Source of the DNA: Drosophila persimilis
Lineage: Eukaryota > Arthropoda > Insecta > Diptera > Drosophilidae
Reading direction: 5' to 3'
DNA length: 64,000 nucleotides
Assembly: GCF_003286085.1 (NCBI RefSeq)
Contig: NW_020825288.1
Coordinates: forward strand, 6,572,001-6,636,000
Below are positions 1 to 14,417 of the stretch, piece by piece (positions within the stretch are counted from its first letter, which is position 1; every line of letters begins with the position of its first letter). The translations under genes were made by a program, and so were the position numbers. Below the pieces are notes generated by a model. The model was not told where the DNA came from and did not search any database. It worked only from the letters and a program-made list of their open reading frames with translations.

Positions 1-183
1 CACACGCGCACTTTATTGGTCCATTTGCCGGGACGACAATTTGGTGGTCACAAGGGCCAGAAATTCTCCAGATACTTGTATCTTTTTACTGCCCCGAAAT
101 GTTGAAAGTGAAGTTCTGAGCAATTAATTTAAGCAGACAGAAGCGAAGAAGATGTTTTGCATAATCTTCAGTAAGGGTCAGAG

Positions 184-960
184 GTCGGAAGGCATATAAT
201 TTGTTTCATACAAATTTTGAACTAAAAATTAATTATTAATATTTATTATTAAAATCAGATATAATTTAATGACATATTTCAATTGAACTAAATTAAAAAA
301 CGTAATTATTGTACTAAAAATTTTAAATTAATTTAACAAAGTTTTGATTTTAATTATATATTTTCCGTTTTGTATTAATTTTAATTAAAAAAAGTTTAAA
401 AATAATCCTAAAAAAAAATATAAATAAATAACTCACTTTTATTTTCTCTGATTTCTATAAATAAAATACGAAATTTTGTTTTAAATAAACGAATATTTAA
501 TTTCAGTTTAATTTTTATCTTCCATTTCAACTATTTTAAAAATTATTTTTGAAATCTTTCTATATTTTATAAAATTAGTATCAATTAAAACAAAATTAAA
601 TTTGTTAAAAAAAAAATTAATTTTTTTATCTTTACTCTGTAATAATTTTTGTATAATTATATTATTGTAATTGTAATTAATAATTAATAATTGTAATATT
701 TGTATAATTGTATAAGTTTTAAAATTATAAAGTATTTTTGATAAGTAAAATTATTTGTATTTTCTTTAGTTTGTAGAATTAAAAAAAGGAAATTATATTT
801 TACAAATTTTAAAAATAATTTTCAATACAGATTTCATTTTGTTGTTTTAACCGCATTTTTTTTAATAATATAGTAACAAATTATTATTTAAAATATTAAA
901 AATTGTTTTTATGTAAATTTTCTGTTAAAACAATCAAAAATAAGACATATAAAACAATTT
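184..960. other. AT-rich intergenic block
   Basis: This is more than 80% A+T by eye, with poly-A/T tracts and degenerate TTAATAATTAATAATTG-type simple repeats near 670-700. No coding potential is seen. Confidence 0.7.
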
Positions 961-2785
961 ATTTGTGATAATTGGATAATACAAATTTAACATGCTCCGG
1001 GATACCCATTGAAAAAATACCCATATGTGACTTTTATCGACTTTCATTATTTTGAAAGTAATAACTCTTTTTTTACGTTTTTTATGGTAAAGAGTGACCC
1101 AATCTGGGAGGCTCTGATGTATAATTCTTGCAGAAAACGAAACGCCTGCCTTTGAAACAGTGTCTGGACAATACTTATTCAAAAAAGACCCTGTTCTGTC
1201 CGTGTGACTGATAATGTCAGGTCAAGAGCCGACATCGATTCCCTGTTGGCCGTCCAGTTATTGGGGAAGCGGAAGGGGTGGGGGTAGGGGAAGGGGTAGG
1301 GGATGACAAGGGCAACCTGCGAGCGCTCCCTGAGTTTAGGCCCTCATAAACATGCCGACGTTGCCGCCCCGGCAACTTTCGCACTTCACTTTACAAGAAT
1401 CAAACTCGTGTTCATGCCGGCACACGTGTGCAGGTGTAAGGCAGTTGCCCGGATACGGATACGCCTCTCCGCGCAGTTGTCTGTGCGGGAAAACTTTGGG
1501 GAAAACTCAACGCAACGCCAACGTCAGGGAAGTGCGATAAAAATAAACATGCTAGTTGAGTCGCACAAAAGTTTCGTTGGAAAAGCAACCGCAAAGATTG
1601 CAAAATTATTAAGAAATGCCACAGAACTAAGCTTCGAGCTGGGGGTAAAAATCAATTAAGTTGGCCAACACACGGCCCTGGCAGCTGGTAAGCCATAAAT
1701 CAAAAATTATCATTCAACAATTGTTGGCTTTTGTCCGAAGGTCGAACGATATCTATCTTTGTATCTATTTGTTCGAAATTAGTTCGTCCGAGTGTGGTGT
1801 GTAATCGAAAAATCTGCCGCAACTGTCAATGGGATTTCCTTATGAATAAGTCAGAGGCATTTCGAAATTCTAATAAATACTGACCAACGCAGGCTGGCGC
1901 AAAAGCCGAAAAGCTAAAAAGGCAAAAAAGGCATTTTCAAATTGCTCACATTTTTTTGCCTAAATTACTTTCTGCTCCAAACTCCAAGCCGGGGCCCACT
2001 TCTGGACCACAATTTCTGCTGACTTTTCCAACAGAACAACAAGTGGGGCGATTAAGGACATTGGGATACCCATTAATCGGGAATTATCTAAGCCAAGAGG
2101 CCTAGGCACAACTTTTGTTTCTGCTCGGAAAAAAAGAACTGTGAGGAAGGAGACACTCCCATCTTTAATCTCTCACTCGCCTCTCGGTCTTCAGGCCTTT
2201 AGGGACCTCCCTAGACGGCTTTGTTGCCTTAAGTTTCTTAATCCTCCATGTTGTTGATAGAAATAAATATTTGTTATATATTAGGAGTATTTGAACACCC
2301 AAATAGAGGATTTGGCAACATTTTAATCTATTTGTTACAAAAGATTAATATTTTTTTGAGTCGGTTATTCCATCAAGATATTTAAATTTCTTTTAATAAT
2401 AATTTTCATTCGCTTTTCACTATTTTCCACTGCTTAAAAAACAGCCAAAACTGTCTAAAATGTTTGGATGACTTTAATTTTTCGAATCAGTAAGAAAAAA
2501 CCTATATTTTTAGAGTTAAAAAACTTGTGGAAAATAACACTGTTGGAAAATACTGCCTGTAGAAATTAATGCGGTCTAAACTACAATTCTTTATGGGTAA
2601 ATTGAGTGCTGCTTCATAGCCAGCAAGTAAAACGCTCACAAATGGTAACGCAGGCGAGTCAAATACGAGACTTAACGGCACAAAACGCTCGCATTTGGGC
2701 CTACATATGTTAGAAATATGAAAGAAATATTTATGTGTCTTTCAGTTTGTGGCAGTGAGCGTATCATTTATGATATTATTGTCTC
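961..2785. other. Unique intergenic DNA, no gene recognised
   Basis: Mixed composition. A G-rich stretch at 1271-1302 (runs of GGGG separated by 1-3 bases) could form a G-quadruplex. The overlapping short frames at 1300-1660 look like chance frames in GC-richer DNA, with no recognisable domain. Confidence 0.6.
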
Positions 2786-2790
2786 AAATC

Positions 2791-3256
2791 TTTTACGAGA
2801 CTTTTGCGAGAGTTTTTCGACATTTCTGCGAGTCTTTTACGGGATTTTTGCGAGACTAGTGCGTGATTTTGGCGAGACTTTTGCGACATTTTTGCGAGAT
2901 TTTTGCGATATTTTTGGGAGACTTGCGAGATATTTGCGAGATTTTAGAGATAAATTTTATTTGAGACTTTTGTGAGATTTTTGCGAAACTTTTGCGAGAC
3001 TTTAGCGAGCATTTTGCAAGACTTTTGCGAGACTTTTGCGAGACTTTTGCGAGATTTTATTTGAGACTTGTGAGATTTTTACTAGATTTTAGCGAGATTT
3101 TATTTGAGACTTGTGAGATTTTTACTAGATTTTAGCGAGATTTTATTTGAGCCTTTTGTGAGACTTTTGCGAGATTTTTGCGAGAATTTTGCGAGATTTC
3201 TGCGACACAAAACAAATTTTTTTGTTCGCTTGCGAGCTTGTTGGCGAGAATTTTGC
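2791..3256 (+). repeat. Degenerate short tandem array, GCGAGACTTTT-type units
   Basis: About 40 units of 10-12 bp (TTTTGCGAGAC and variants such as TTTTGCGAGAT). A longer duplicated block carrying TTTTACTAGATTTTAGCGAG appears twice near 3075-3145. The array continues into a frame with no recognisable protein, so it is treated as non-coding. Confidence 0.85.
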
Positions 3257-3701
3257 TGGACTCCATGAAACCCATTTACCCCCCATAATCCTCAAGCAAT
3301 GGGTATATGCAATGGCTCTCTCTCTCTCACTCTCTCTACCGTTCTCTCTCTTTCCTTCTTTGGTCGTTTTTCTTCGGCACAAATTGTGTTTGAAATGCTC
3401 GGTCGAGGCAATAAAGCTACAGTTTGACTCTGTCGAGAGCACATTGGCCTCTACCTCTCCCACTCACAGTATATCCTGCACATATGAGTACAGTGCACCC
3501 CTTTATGTGTGAGATATTCAAATTTATAAATTATGCAATTTTATGGTTTTAAGGCGTAGAATGTGCAAAAATATTATTTTATACACGTTTATGCTCGAGC
3601 ATGAAAATACACATTTTAGGAAGTGAGTGCCCCCCCCCTGACCCCGCACCACCCCAGCCCACAACTGCAGCACCGCTGCACCCTTGTGCCCCACCCCTTT
3701 A

Positions 3702-3734
<33 letters not shown>

Positions 3735-4599
3735 GCGCCTGCACTTTAACATAATTTGCATGAATTCTGGCTGCTGCTGCTGGTCTCTAATGCTCCTTCC
3801 TGCCGGTCCAACGGCCAGGAGACACTTATCTGAATTATGAATATGCAGGTGCTTATCGGCCTGGCTATAAATACTTTGGTGTGCGAGTCTTTTGCAGCTG
3901 AAAAATTTAATATTATCATCAAACATTCGCAAAGCGCCACTAAATCCACGAGTGAAAAGTCAAATGCCGCCACAGTCGCCCATAAATAGGATACTCGAGG
4001 AGTATTTAAACGAATCAAGGGGGAGGGTGGGGGGGGATGCGACGTGTACTCAAGAAAGTCTATAATTAAGTTTCACGACTTTTGCTCACTTTAAGCCCTC
4101 TGTTCAGGGTCTGTTTGGCGCTTTAACGTTATATTGAAAAGTTGGCATTTAAAAGGATTAAAAACTTTTTCACATAATTTCCTGCCGATTAAAATGTTCA
4201 GCAGCGCGACACTGGCTGCGAGACTAAGCTTTAAACTATTGCCATGACAGCACGGGGCACAGGGCACAGGGCACAGGACACACAAAGGATTCACATGTCG
4301 CTGAGCAAAGTTTTTTGCATCCGCAACAGACACTGGCAAAAGCTCTAGTTACTTACAAGTTGTAAGTTACAGCCGGTATTAGCTCAAGTGGCACCAACTA
4401 GCAACTGTAGGAGGGGGAGGCCACCCCCTCCACCTACTATCCTTCGCAAGGGGATTCCACTTTGTTTGTAGGGGGTGGGGGCATCCAGCGACGAATCGGA
4501 AATCGTCAGGGTGTAGTTGTGCCAATAAGTGTGTATTATGCAGGTATTTTCGTATGTAGGCGTGTGTATGTGCGACGGCAGTTTGTAGCGGGAGTGGAA
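3257..4599. other. Intergenic DNA with CT/GA microsatellites
   Basis: (CT)n runs occur at about 3318-3360 and a (GA)n run at about 3703-3735, with C-runs near 3630-3690. A (GGGCACA)-like short tandem lies near 4253-4278. GAGA-type runs can bind GAGA factor, but nothing here marks a specific promoter. Confidence 0.5.
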
Positions 4600-5245
4600 T
4601 CGAAACAACGAAAACGGTAAGCGACGTGCAAATTGGAAGAGCGCGCAGAACAGAGAGAGCGAAAGCGAAGCAGAGGCTCGGCTGAGCGACGTGCGGATCG
4701 TAACAGCGCACAGAACAGAGAGAGCGAGAGCGAAAGCAAAGCCGAGGCTTGGCTATCAACAGAGCGCGGTGCGGATCGTAAGAGCGCACAGAACAGAGAA
4801 CGAAAGCGAAAGCGAGGCAGAGGCTGTCAACAGAGCGACGTGCGGTTCGTACAAAACAGAGAGAGCGAGGCAGAGGCTCGGCTGTTAACAGAGCGCAATA
4901 ACAGTCTGTTAGCCTGGGCTGCTAACAGCGCGATTGCCCTGTTAGCGGCGGTGGAAACGAAACTGATTCTAGCTTAAATGCAACGAAAACGGTGAGAGCG
5001 GATCGTAAGAGCGCGCAGAACCGAAAGAGAGAGAGAGCCAGAGCGCGGCAGAGGCTCGGCCGTTAACTGAGAGCGCTGCTAGCAGCGCGGTTGCTGTGTT
5101 AGCGGCGGTGGAAACGAAACTGATTCTAGCTTAAATGCAACGAAAACTGTGAGAGCGGATCGAAAGAGCCCGAGAGAGCGAAAGCGAGGCAGAGGCTCGC
5201 CTGTTAACAGAACGCGAAAACATGCTGTTAGCCTGAGGTGCTGTT
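4600..5245 (+). repeat. Complex tandem array with GAGCG, CAGAGGCTCGG and TGTTAACAGAGCGC modules
   Basis: Units of about 70-90 bp repeat GTGCGGATCGTAAGAGCGCA, CAGAACAGAGAGAGCGA and GCAGAGGCTCGGCTGTTAAC. A larger duplication (about 4938-5020 and 5097-5165) carries GGCGGTGGAAACGAAACTG and CTTAAATGCAACGAAAAC. It shares the TAACAG/CTGTTA core with arrays at 37.7, 38.6, 58.6 and 62.9 kb. Confidence 0.85.
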
Positions 5246-6395
5246 ACCCAGCAACCCATTTTAAAGCCACACACACACACACTCACCCACATGGAAAAAA
5301 AAATGTTTTGCGGCTTGTTTGATTACGTTGCATCAAACGTGCCCAAAATTTCAAGCGCACACATGTCAAACTAATAAAGTTTAAGCGAGACAGAGAAAGC
5401 GTTTGATAGCACGAACATTGGACTAACAACAGGCTGCCGACGGCTCCTCTCCCCATTTACATACACACACACAGCCCCCCTCTTACACCACCCAAAAAGG
5501 ACTGCCAGACGTTTGTTCATTTTAAATGCTGCGACATGAAAACCGGCAAAAAGTTATTTCAACTTTTCTTGTAACAAAATCATTTCTTTTTGCTCCTCCT
5601 GATGAGACGCTGTCGCTTCTCTCATGAACTCCTCATGTGTGTGTGTGTTGGTGTGTGTGTGTGAGTGGTACGAGTACAAACGAGCAGTCAGGCAGGCAGC
5701 CAGCCAGTTGGCATAAGCATAATGATGATGAATGGCCCATCCTGACATATGAAGCGCATTAATACAGTCTGTGCCATCGGCGTATGGAGCCTGTAGTGGA
5801 GGGGCGGGGGGCTAGGCTACCCTTCTATGACAGTTTACCCGTGAGATTCATATAGATGAATGGCCATAGTCTCTTGTGGGGCGCGTGGGCATTAGGAATG
5901 TGTCCCCCCCTAATGCAATTTGGAAAACTACAAAATATACAAAAAAAAAGGCTTGGCAAACTAAATGGAATAATGAGTGGTCTTAGTGGAATATGGCTTT
6001 AGGCATTATTTTGGGAAATTTTTCCCTTTTTTGTGGCACAGTGATACGATGGGAAAATAGTGGAATATGTGGTAAATAATGCAAATATTAATGAAGAATA
6101 TATATATAGTCCCAACTGATCTCATTCCACCGAGATTTATGCATTGGCTGAAGCTCAAGCGCAAAGCGAAAAACGAGAAGGCCCGAGAGTGCAAAAACAA
6201 AATATGTACATTCCATGCGTGGACCACAGATAATCGCGAAATCAACATTTAGAACATTTAAAAGGCAGTTTAAGACTGTGTAAAGATGGATATAGTTTAA
6301 GAATCTTGTTAGAAATATAGAAAAGAAAAATGACACCCTAATGCACTGGCGAGGACCAGTTACCGACGTAGGCTGGCCAGAATCCACCTAGTCGA
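5246..6395. other. Intergenic DNA, no gene recognised
   Basis: (CA)n near 5270-5283, (GT)n near 5635-5665, and an otherwise ordinary mixture. I see no exon-like segment. Confidence 0.5.
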
Positions 6396-6658
6396 CCTGC
6401 CCAACAGGATGATATAACAGTGGCTCTACCCTAGAAACCTGGACAGATAATCGAACCAAATAATATCCCCCTCGAAACTCTTGACGACACACGTTATTAT
6501 TATTATTTTTTTATGTTTTCCAATTTCTTGAAACATCTGCAACTAATCAAATTTGTAAAACTGTTTTCTTTCTTTTCTCCACTGTGTTTATCGTGAATTC
6601 TATATTATTTATTAATTACAAAAATAAAAAAAAATCGAATAGAGCGACCAAAAACAAG
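6396..6658 (+). repeat. Dispersed repeat, module order A-B-C
   Basis: Module A (6396-6455, CCTGCCCAACAGGAT to CCCTAGAAACCTGGACA), module B (6531-6601, AACATCTGCAA to TTATCGTGAATTCT) and module C (about 6629-6658, AAATCGAATAGAGCGACCAA) all recur at 17545-17810, but in the order B-A-C. Confidence 0.75.
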
Positions 6659-7130
6659 CACCACTTCAAATTCTTCAACATTGATGAAACAAAAATTTGT
6701 TATTTTTTTATTTTTTTAATCATCGTAATTTTTTCTGTTTTTTTTTGTATGAGTTGCTCTAACAGTAACATCAAACAACATAATTTATATCATTAATATT
6801 ATTTTATAATCAAAAATACAAAGTATAGTCCTAAATTTAATTTTAAAAAAGAAAAAAATTATTTTTTATTTATTTAAATTAACATCCATTAAAAAATAAA
6901 AAGAATCCACTTGATTTGAACATAAATGTATTAGAGAGCCTGTTTAAATAGTCAAATATTTAATTAAAGTCTAAAATATTATAAAATATATATATGATAT
7001 TGGGAAATACGTATATAAAAACACTTAATTTTAAACATAAAATACATGTAATTATTTAAATCAAATATTTTTTTTCAATTAAATTTAAGTGAAAACACTT
7101 TAATTTTACGTTTTCCACTTTCCCGAATAA
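6659..7130. other. AT-rich intergenic block
   Basis: Poly-A/T-rich, low-complexity sequence following the dispersed repeat. A short lysine-rich frame here reflects A-richness only. Confidence 0.6.
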
Positions 7131-9519
7131 ATCGATTGGTATACATATTTTGCAAAATTTTCAGTGCCTTTTTTCTGTGGTAATCGAATCCTTCAGGTCA
7201 ATTTAATATGGATTTAATAAGTCTCCATTGAGTTTGATGTATGTATTGATTTATTTATTTATACATATATGAACGCTTTAAGCCCTATTTTGGTTGGTAG
7301 TAACCGTTAAATCCTCTTTTATTGAGTCTTCCGACGGCTTATCAAACGTTTTGCTCGACGCATGATTAATGCATAAATATATAATGTGAAATGATAATTA
7401 TTTAAGCACCAAAAGCTGATTACGTAAGTTAAACAAAGGCAAAATCCGCCATAATTTATAATTAATCGTCGCTTATTGACTTACTTATGCAAATGGCTTT
7501 GTTTTTGCACTTAATTAACTCATAAGTTTGTAATTATTTGCATTGCTTTACAGCTCTACGAAATAGGCGGCATATGGTCTGGTTTTTTTTTTTATATAAA
7601 AATGCTCCAACGATTTATGCCGACAAATTACAATTAAATAAGCAGCCGATAGTGCGTAAAAAATGTTATTAATATTAATGAAACCAGGAAATTGATAGAA
7701 ACAGGCAATTTAAATTCTGATAAAAAAAACCAACAACTATAATTATAATTATAAAATATAAATCTTTAGATGGGGTAATTTTCAGGCGGCGAATTGCCGG
7801 CCCTTGGCAACATTTTTCACTCCGAAAATGACTCCGAAAAAGGGCCTGGCAACATTACCCCGCCGTCAAACTACCCCTGAACGGTCATAGGGGTCCAAAA
7901 ATTAACCACAATCCAGGGAGAAATTGCATAAAATATTTATAAATTCTAGCAACAAGCCAAATGCATTAGTGGATGACCCAAAAGGTCCATCAATGACAGA
8001 AAAAAAGAAAAAAAATATGCCAAAAAGTTTTTTAATAAATTAAAAGTAAATATTTGATGAGGCCAAAAATCACTGCGGTATGATTAATGTTTAAGAAAAA
8101 TATGCCAGGCGATTAAAAGGCGGCCTTGGGCATCATTTATCATGGGGCAGGGTCTACGTCTCCGTCTCCGCCTCCGCCTCCGGCTAGACAGGATACGTGA
8201 TAATGCACAATACCTTTTGGCGTGCCACTTCGCTGGGTGTGGCCAGGATTCGATGTGGGTTTGTTACCTTTTGAATAAAAAATTCGCCCACCCCGCGCCC
8301 CCCTTTTGACAGGCACATATCAATCAGAGCCGGGCGCTGGAAAAACAGGGAAATAATCTTCGTTTGACGGGGAGACAGAGACAGAGAGAGAGAGAGGGGG
8401 GGCGGGGGCCTTAAATGCATTATGACAAATATTCCGCCATCTCTCCGTGTCTCTCTGTGTCTCTCTTTGTGGAGGCCAGACCACGCACAATTCTGTTTAA
8501 ATAAAAAAAAAAAAACATTTCGTTGTGAATTTTCCTGCTGTTGACATGCACCCAAGAAGCTCCCCCTACCCCCCTCCTTCCTGGACACATGCCGTAAATC
8601 AATTTTATATTTATTATTTTATGAATTGCAATTGCTTTTATTTTTCAATCGGAGTCCCTGTGCGGCCTGGACTCGCACTTAAGCAAAAGCAAAGCCATAC
8701 GCGCAATTTAATTTACCGTCTGTGGCATATGTCTCTCTGTTGCACGAACGACCTTAATTGGAAATATTTGTATGTCCCGTGCGGCACGTAATTTTGTGGT
8801 CAACCAGGGGGGGGGCCCCTCTTAAAGATATGATGCCAGACTTCAATTGGATCTCCGGCTCAGAGACCCCCTTCGAAGGGGTCTTGCGATAGTTTTTGCC
8901 CGTGATATTGCCACCAGCATTAACACATGTGTCCTCGCGGACTAATTGAAATATTTTACACTAATGACGGTCTGCTTGCTAATGACGCAACCGAACTACT
9001 TATTAAATTGTCAATGAATCGCGCTGCGGCGACGGCCTGTCCGCCTGATTGTTTGTTTGCCGTTTTTTGGCCTCCCCCCAGCCCCCCTTCCCCCGCCCCA
9101 CAAATTGAGGTCGCCCGTCGACATGGAAATCAACGTTCGCCATTTGGCTGCGGTGGCAACATATCGCATGCAAATTTTCACAGAATATCATTACCCTCCC
9201 CGGTCACACAGCCTCCCCCCCCCCCCCCCCCCCCTCCAGAGCTCCTCTGTTGACACACACTCGGACCGGAATGCTGCGGGAGGTGTCGCTGGCGTAGAAG
9301 AGCCTTTTTGTAATGTGTACACATTAACGAAATTTGCATATTAATTAAAAGTTAACGACGCTGTTTGGTAGATGCTGCCCGGCGACCATTAAATCGTTCG
9401 ACAGGAGAAGAATAATCAAAAAAAAATCCATTACAAGTGGAGGATAGCCGGCATTTGGAAACTATTTGTAGGCCCAAAGGACATTCGATGGCTGGAGATG
9501 GGAATAAAGTGCTCTGCGG
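7131..9519. other. Intergenic DNA with conserved-looking AT-rich and C-run segments
   Basis: The stretch 7300-7700 has many TAATTA-type homeodomain-core sites (for example TAATTATTTGCAT, ACTTAATTAACTCAT), which is enhancer-like but unproven. A GGGGAGACAGAGACAGAGAG tract is near 8370-8395 and a run of about 20 C lies at 9215-9234. No gene is recognised. Confidence 0.4.
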
Positions 9520-10205
9520 AGTCTTGGTCTCTCATCGTCTCGCTCTTAGGCACGATCCTCTTTGAACGAGTCTTTCAATACGCCCTTCTCCGAGCGAGTC
9601 CTTATATACTCCCCTCTATGAAGGAGTCTCTCAACACGCCCCTCTCTCAACGAGTCTCTCAATTAGCTCATCTCCGAGCGAGTCACGCAATACGTCCCTG
9701 TCTCAACGAGTCTCCCTAACGTCTCTCTCTGAACGATCCTTTCTAAGCGAATCTTTCAATACGTGCTTCTCTTGACGAGTCTTTCAATACGCTCCTCTCT
9801 TAACGAGTCTTTCAATGCGCCCTTCTCTAAACGAGTCTCTCAATAAGCCCCTCTCTTAACGAGTCTCTCTATACGTCATTCTCTGAACGATCCTTTCTAA
9901 GCGAATCTTTCAATACGTCCTCTTAACGGGCTTTCAATACGCCCCTCTCTTAACGAGTATCCTAATACGTCCTTCTCTCAACGAGTCTTTCAATACGACC
10001 TTAGCGAGTCTCTCTAAACGTCTCTCTCTGAACGAGTATCTCAAATCGCCCCTCCTATAACGAGTGTCACGGTACGATCCTCTCTCAACGAGTCTCTCAA
10101 TACGCCCCTCTCTCAACGAGTCTCTGAATAAGCCCCTCTCTCAACGAGTCTCTGAATAAGCCCCTCTCTGCGCGTGTCTGTCAATGCGCTCCTCTCTCTC
10201 ACTCG
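9520..10205 (-). repeat. Tandem array of about 28-32 bp CGAGTCTCTCAATACGCC units
   Basis: More than 20 imperfect units alternate CGAGTCTCTCAATACG with CCCCTCTCTCAA (variants CGAATCTTTCAATACGT and others). A larger duplication near 9720-9760 and 9860-9915 shares CTCTGAACGATCCTTTCTAA. The array ends about 250 bp before the putative start of the Caf1-55 copy. The frames it opens on either strand are repeat-derived. Confidence 0.88.
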
Positions 10206-10456
10206 CTAGAAATGGAATAGGCAAATGACAAGAGTAACGGAGCAGCCACGAAAAGGAAGTTGTTCAGGAACATCAGAGATAAATATAGACAGCCATCAGA
10301 AAGTCATAAACTACCTTCGTAGGGACTTCAATTACAGTCAACAGACCAAAACACACTAAGAATAATCTTAAGAACCCATATATACATATATACATATATT
10401 TAAACAGAGAAAATTCCTTTCCAATTTTGCGCTGTCAATTCACTTGGTTTTAGAAG

Positions 10457-10462
10457 TCAGTT
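10457..10462 (+). promoter_or_regulatory. Initiator-like motif upstream of the Caf1-55 copy
   Basis: TCAGTT matches the Drosophila Inr consensus and would place the transcript start at A10459, giving a 102-nt 5' leader. There is no TATA box 25-35 bp upstream. It is a single short motif, so it is suggestive only. If real, the retrocopy either brought or acquired a TATA-less promoter. Confidence 0.3.
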
Positions 10463-10497
10463 GTAAAGTACTTGTTAGTGCTCATTGCTGTGTGTAA

Positions 10498-11829
<1,332 letters not shown>

Positions 11830-11999
11830 AGCATACATATATGTACATATTTTCCCACACGACCAATTTTACGTTTTTCTCTCTGCTCCTGCTCCTGAAA
11901 TCTAGCAGTGCTCCATCTTAATTTATACATATTACATATTTTTAAATCGAATTAAGTCAACTTTCTGTCAAAAGCAAACGTATGTTGTACGAATCTTTA

Positions 12000-12005
12000 A
12001 TTAAA
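12000..12005 (+). terminator. Candidate poly(A) signal of the Caf1-55 copy (ATTAAA)
   Basis: ATTAAA lies about 170 nt after the stop codon. A canonical AATAAA follows at 12226-12231. No genomic poly(A) tract marks the 3' edge, so any retroposition event is not recent. Confidence 0.3.
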
Positions 12006-12231
12006 ACCGGTCTTAAAAGAAACATATAAAAAAGCCTTGAAAATTGATTAGTTAGATCTAGCTTTAAACAACTTATACCATATACCATGTGGCATACATT
12101 TATCCAACTTAAATACACTCGTTTTGTCTTCTACGAGTACAGTGATCAAAAGGCTGTTGACACTAGGGCTGCCTCCTGCCGGGAAAGCAGTTTTTTCCTG
12201 TACATTCGATAAGCATTGAGATAGAAATAAA

Positions 12232-14386
12232 TTTATACAATAGATTGATTAATTATGAATAGAGTAAGAAAGTTTGTGGTTTCCAGGACCCATCTGATTC
12301 CCAATATCCCCCAAATCAGCTGTTCTCCGTCGGCCAGTGTAAACGCCCATTCTACGTGATAGGAAAGGACCCATAAATAAACATATTTTCCCCCAATGCC
12401 GAGCAACCAGCCAGCAATCGGATGTGTGTGAATGATTTAATCTTTGTTTTCTACTGTTGGTCGATATGTTACAGGATGTCCCCGATACTCGTATCAACAG
12501 CTGGCTAATTATGGAAGTTCATGCCACAATTCAAGCGAACACACACTCTCCCTCCCTCTCTCTCCCTCTCCCTCTCTCTGGCAATCGATTTAAAGTTATA
12601 ATTGCTGGAAAAGTTTTTGGGGCAAATACTTTTAGCAAACATTGTATTGTCGATTGTGCTGCTGTTGCAAATCCAATTTTCCAATTCTCAAATCGCATCA
12701 AATGCAAAATGGTAGCCAGGGAGCTCCCTGGCTTCTCGGCCAAAAAGTCTCAAATAAAATGTGACAAAAACTAAAGTATATTTTTAATAAACCCTGAGAA
12801 CAAATTGCCCAGCAATTTGTGGGTGATTTTTGTACAGAAAAATAAAGGGTAATAGGCAGTATTTCAGACCACACACAGAGCCCCTGTGCAACCTGTTTTT
12901 TGGGGGAGGGAGGAACAATCGAAATGATTGTCGGAGAAGAGCCCCCAAAATCTGCAGCAAAAGGGAATTTCAAGGATTCGAACAGCTGCATTGCCTGTAA
13001 ATCCTGGGGTGTTCACTGAAAGGTTCTTCAACTAATCAGAACTTCCCCCCACAAGCTCGAAGGTATATCGAAATTGATGGATGGCCCTGGTTGCAAGTTC
13101 CCCTAACCGATGGGCCCCGGAAAACTAAAGAGAGCAGCTCTTTATCTGCATCTGAAAGTTGCCCAATCATTGGGACCAGCTGCAGGACAATAGTAATATA
13201 ATTTTCAATAACCTTTTTAGCAAATCATTTCATTGGTACATGGTCTCGTGACCTCCAGAGCGAGAGAATAAATATTAATAACTTGGAAGAAAGAAAAGAA
13301 GAAAGGAAGGAAGGTAGAGAGAGAGAGAGAAAAAAAGGTGAAGGCTAAGCTTAGTTGCTCGTCTCGGTTCTTAGTTATCTGGAGGTTCCAGTCCTTCTGG
13401 GGGGCACCGCAAACAGCATCCCGGCGTCTCTCAAATAATAATAAAGCACTGGACGCAGCACAACGAGGCACGTAAAGGAGGGGTGGCTGGGGGGTGGCTG
13501 GGGCAGTGAATAGACAAATAGTTTTGTTGTTGATGACAATACAAAAACATTTCAGACAGGACAAAGCGGGGGGGGGGGGGGGGGTGAAAAAAAACGAACA
13601 GGCGCATAATAAAGAAGCAAGAGCCCAGAAATGGAAATGGAAATATTTTTATACCACCCTCTCCCTCTCTACCTCTCTACCTCTCTCTCTCATAGACAGG
13701 TTAAGGAATGTACCAGACCCTGAGCTGAGCTGGACTAAATATTAAAATTCATATGCCATGTCGTACAGGCCAAAATCAGTCGCCCCCCCAACCGCCCGCC
13801 CCGCCCCCAACAATCACAACGATTTTCATTAGGCAAACGGGAGAGTAGCCGAGCATATTTGCCGTAAAGCGAAAGGATTGCCCGGCACAGAAAGCTCTTT
13901 GCACAATTCATGTGGCATACTATTTGCAGTCAGTGTGTCCTGAGTCAGCTGAAGCGTTCGGAGAGGCCCTGGCACTGTCAATCCGGCAAAACGTGCCATG
14001 AAACGAGCCGTTGAGCTGGGACAAAAGAAGGTGCACCTCCACCAAAAAGGGCATATATTTCCACCACCTGCATACACCATATACCCTGGCAAAACATACA
14101 AGTACCCAGGGGCCAGGATAGGGCACAGGAAAAGGTGGTGGGGAGGGGGGGGAAGCACACACAAGGCAGAGGACACTCGACAACTAAACTGCAAAAATAT
14201 TACAAATTCAAAATGCTAAATGTGCATTTAACTTGTGTATTTATGCAAATCTCTCGGAAATTATTTTGCCTCACAGTTGCCCAAGGTAAAGACAGAGAGG
14301 GAGAGGGACAGGGAGAGGGAGAGAGCACCGGACATGAAATACTCGTAGACGAGTACAGCCAGTGTGTGGTGGTGGAGCTTTGAATA

Positions 14387-14417
<31 letters not shown>

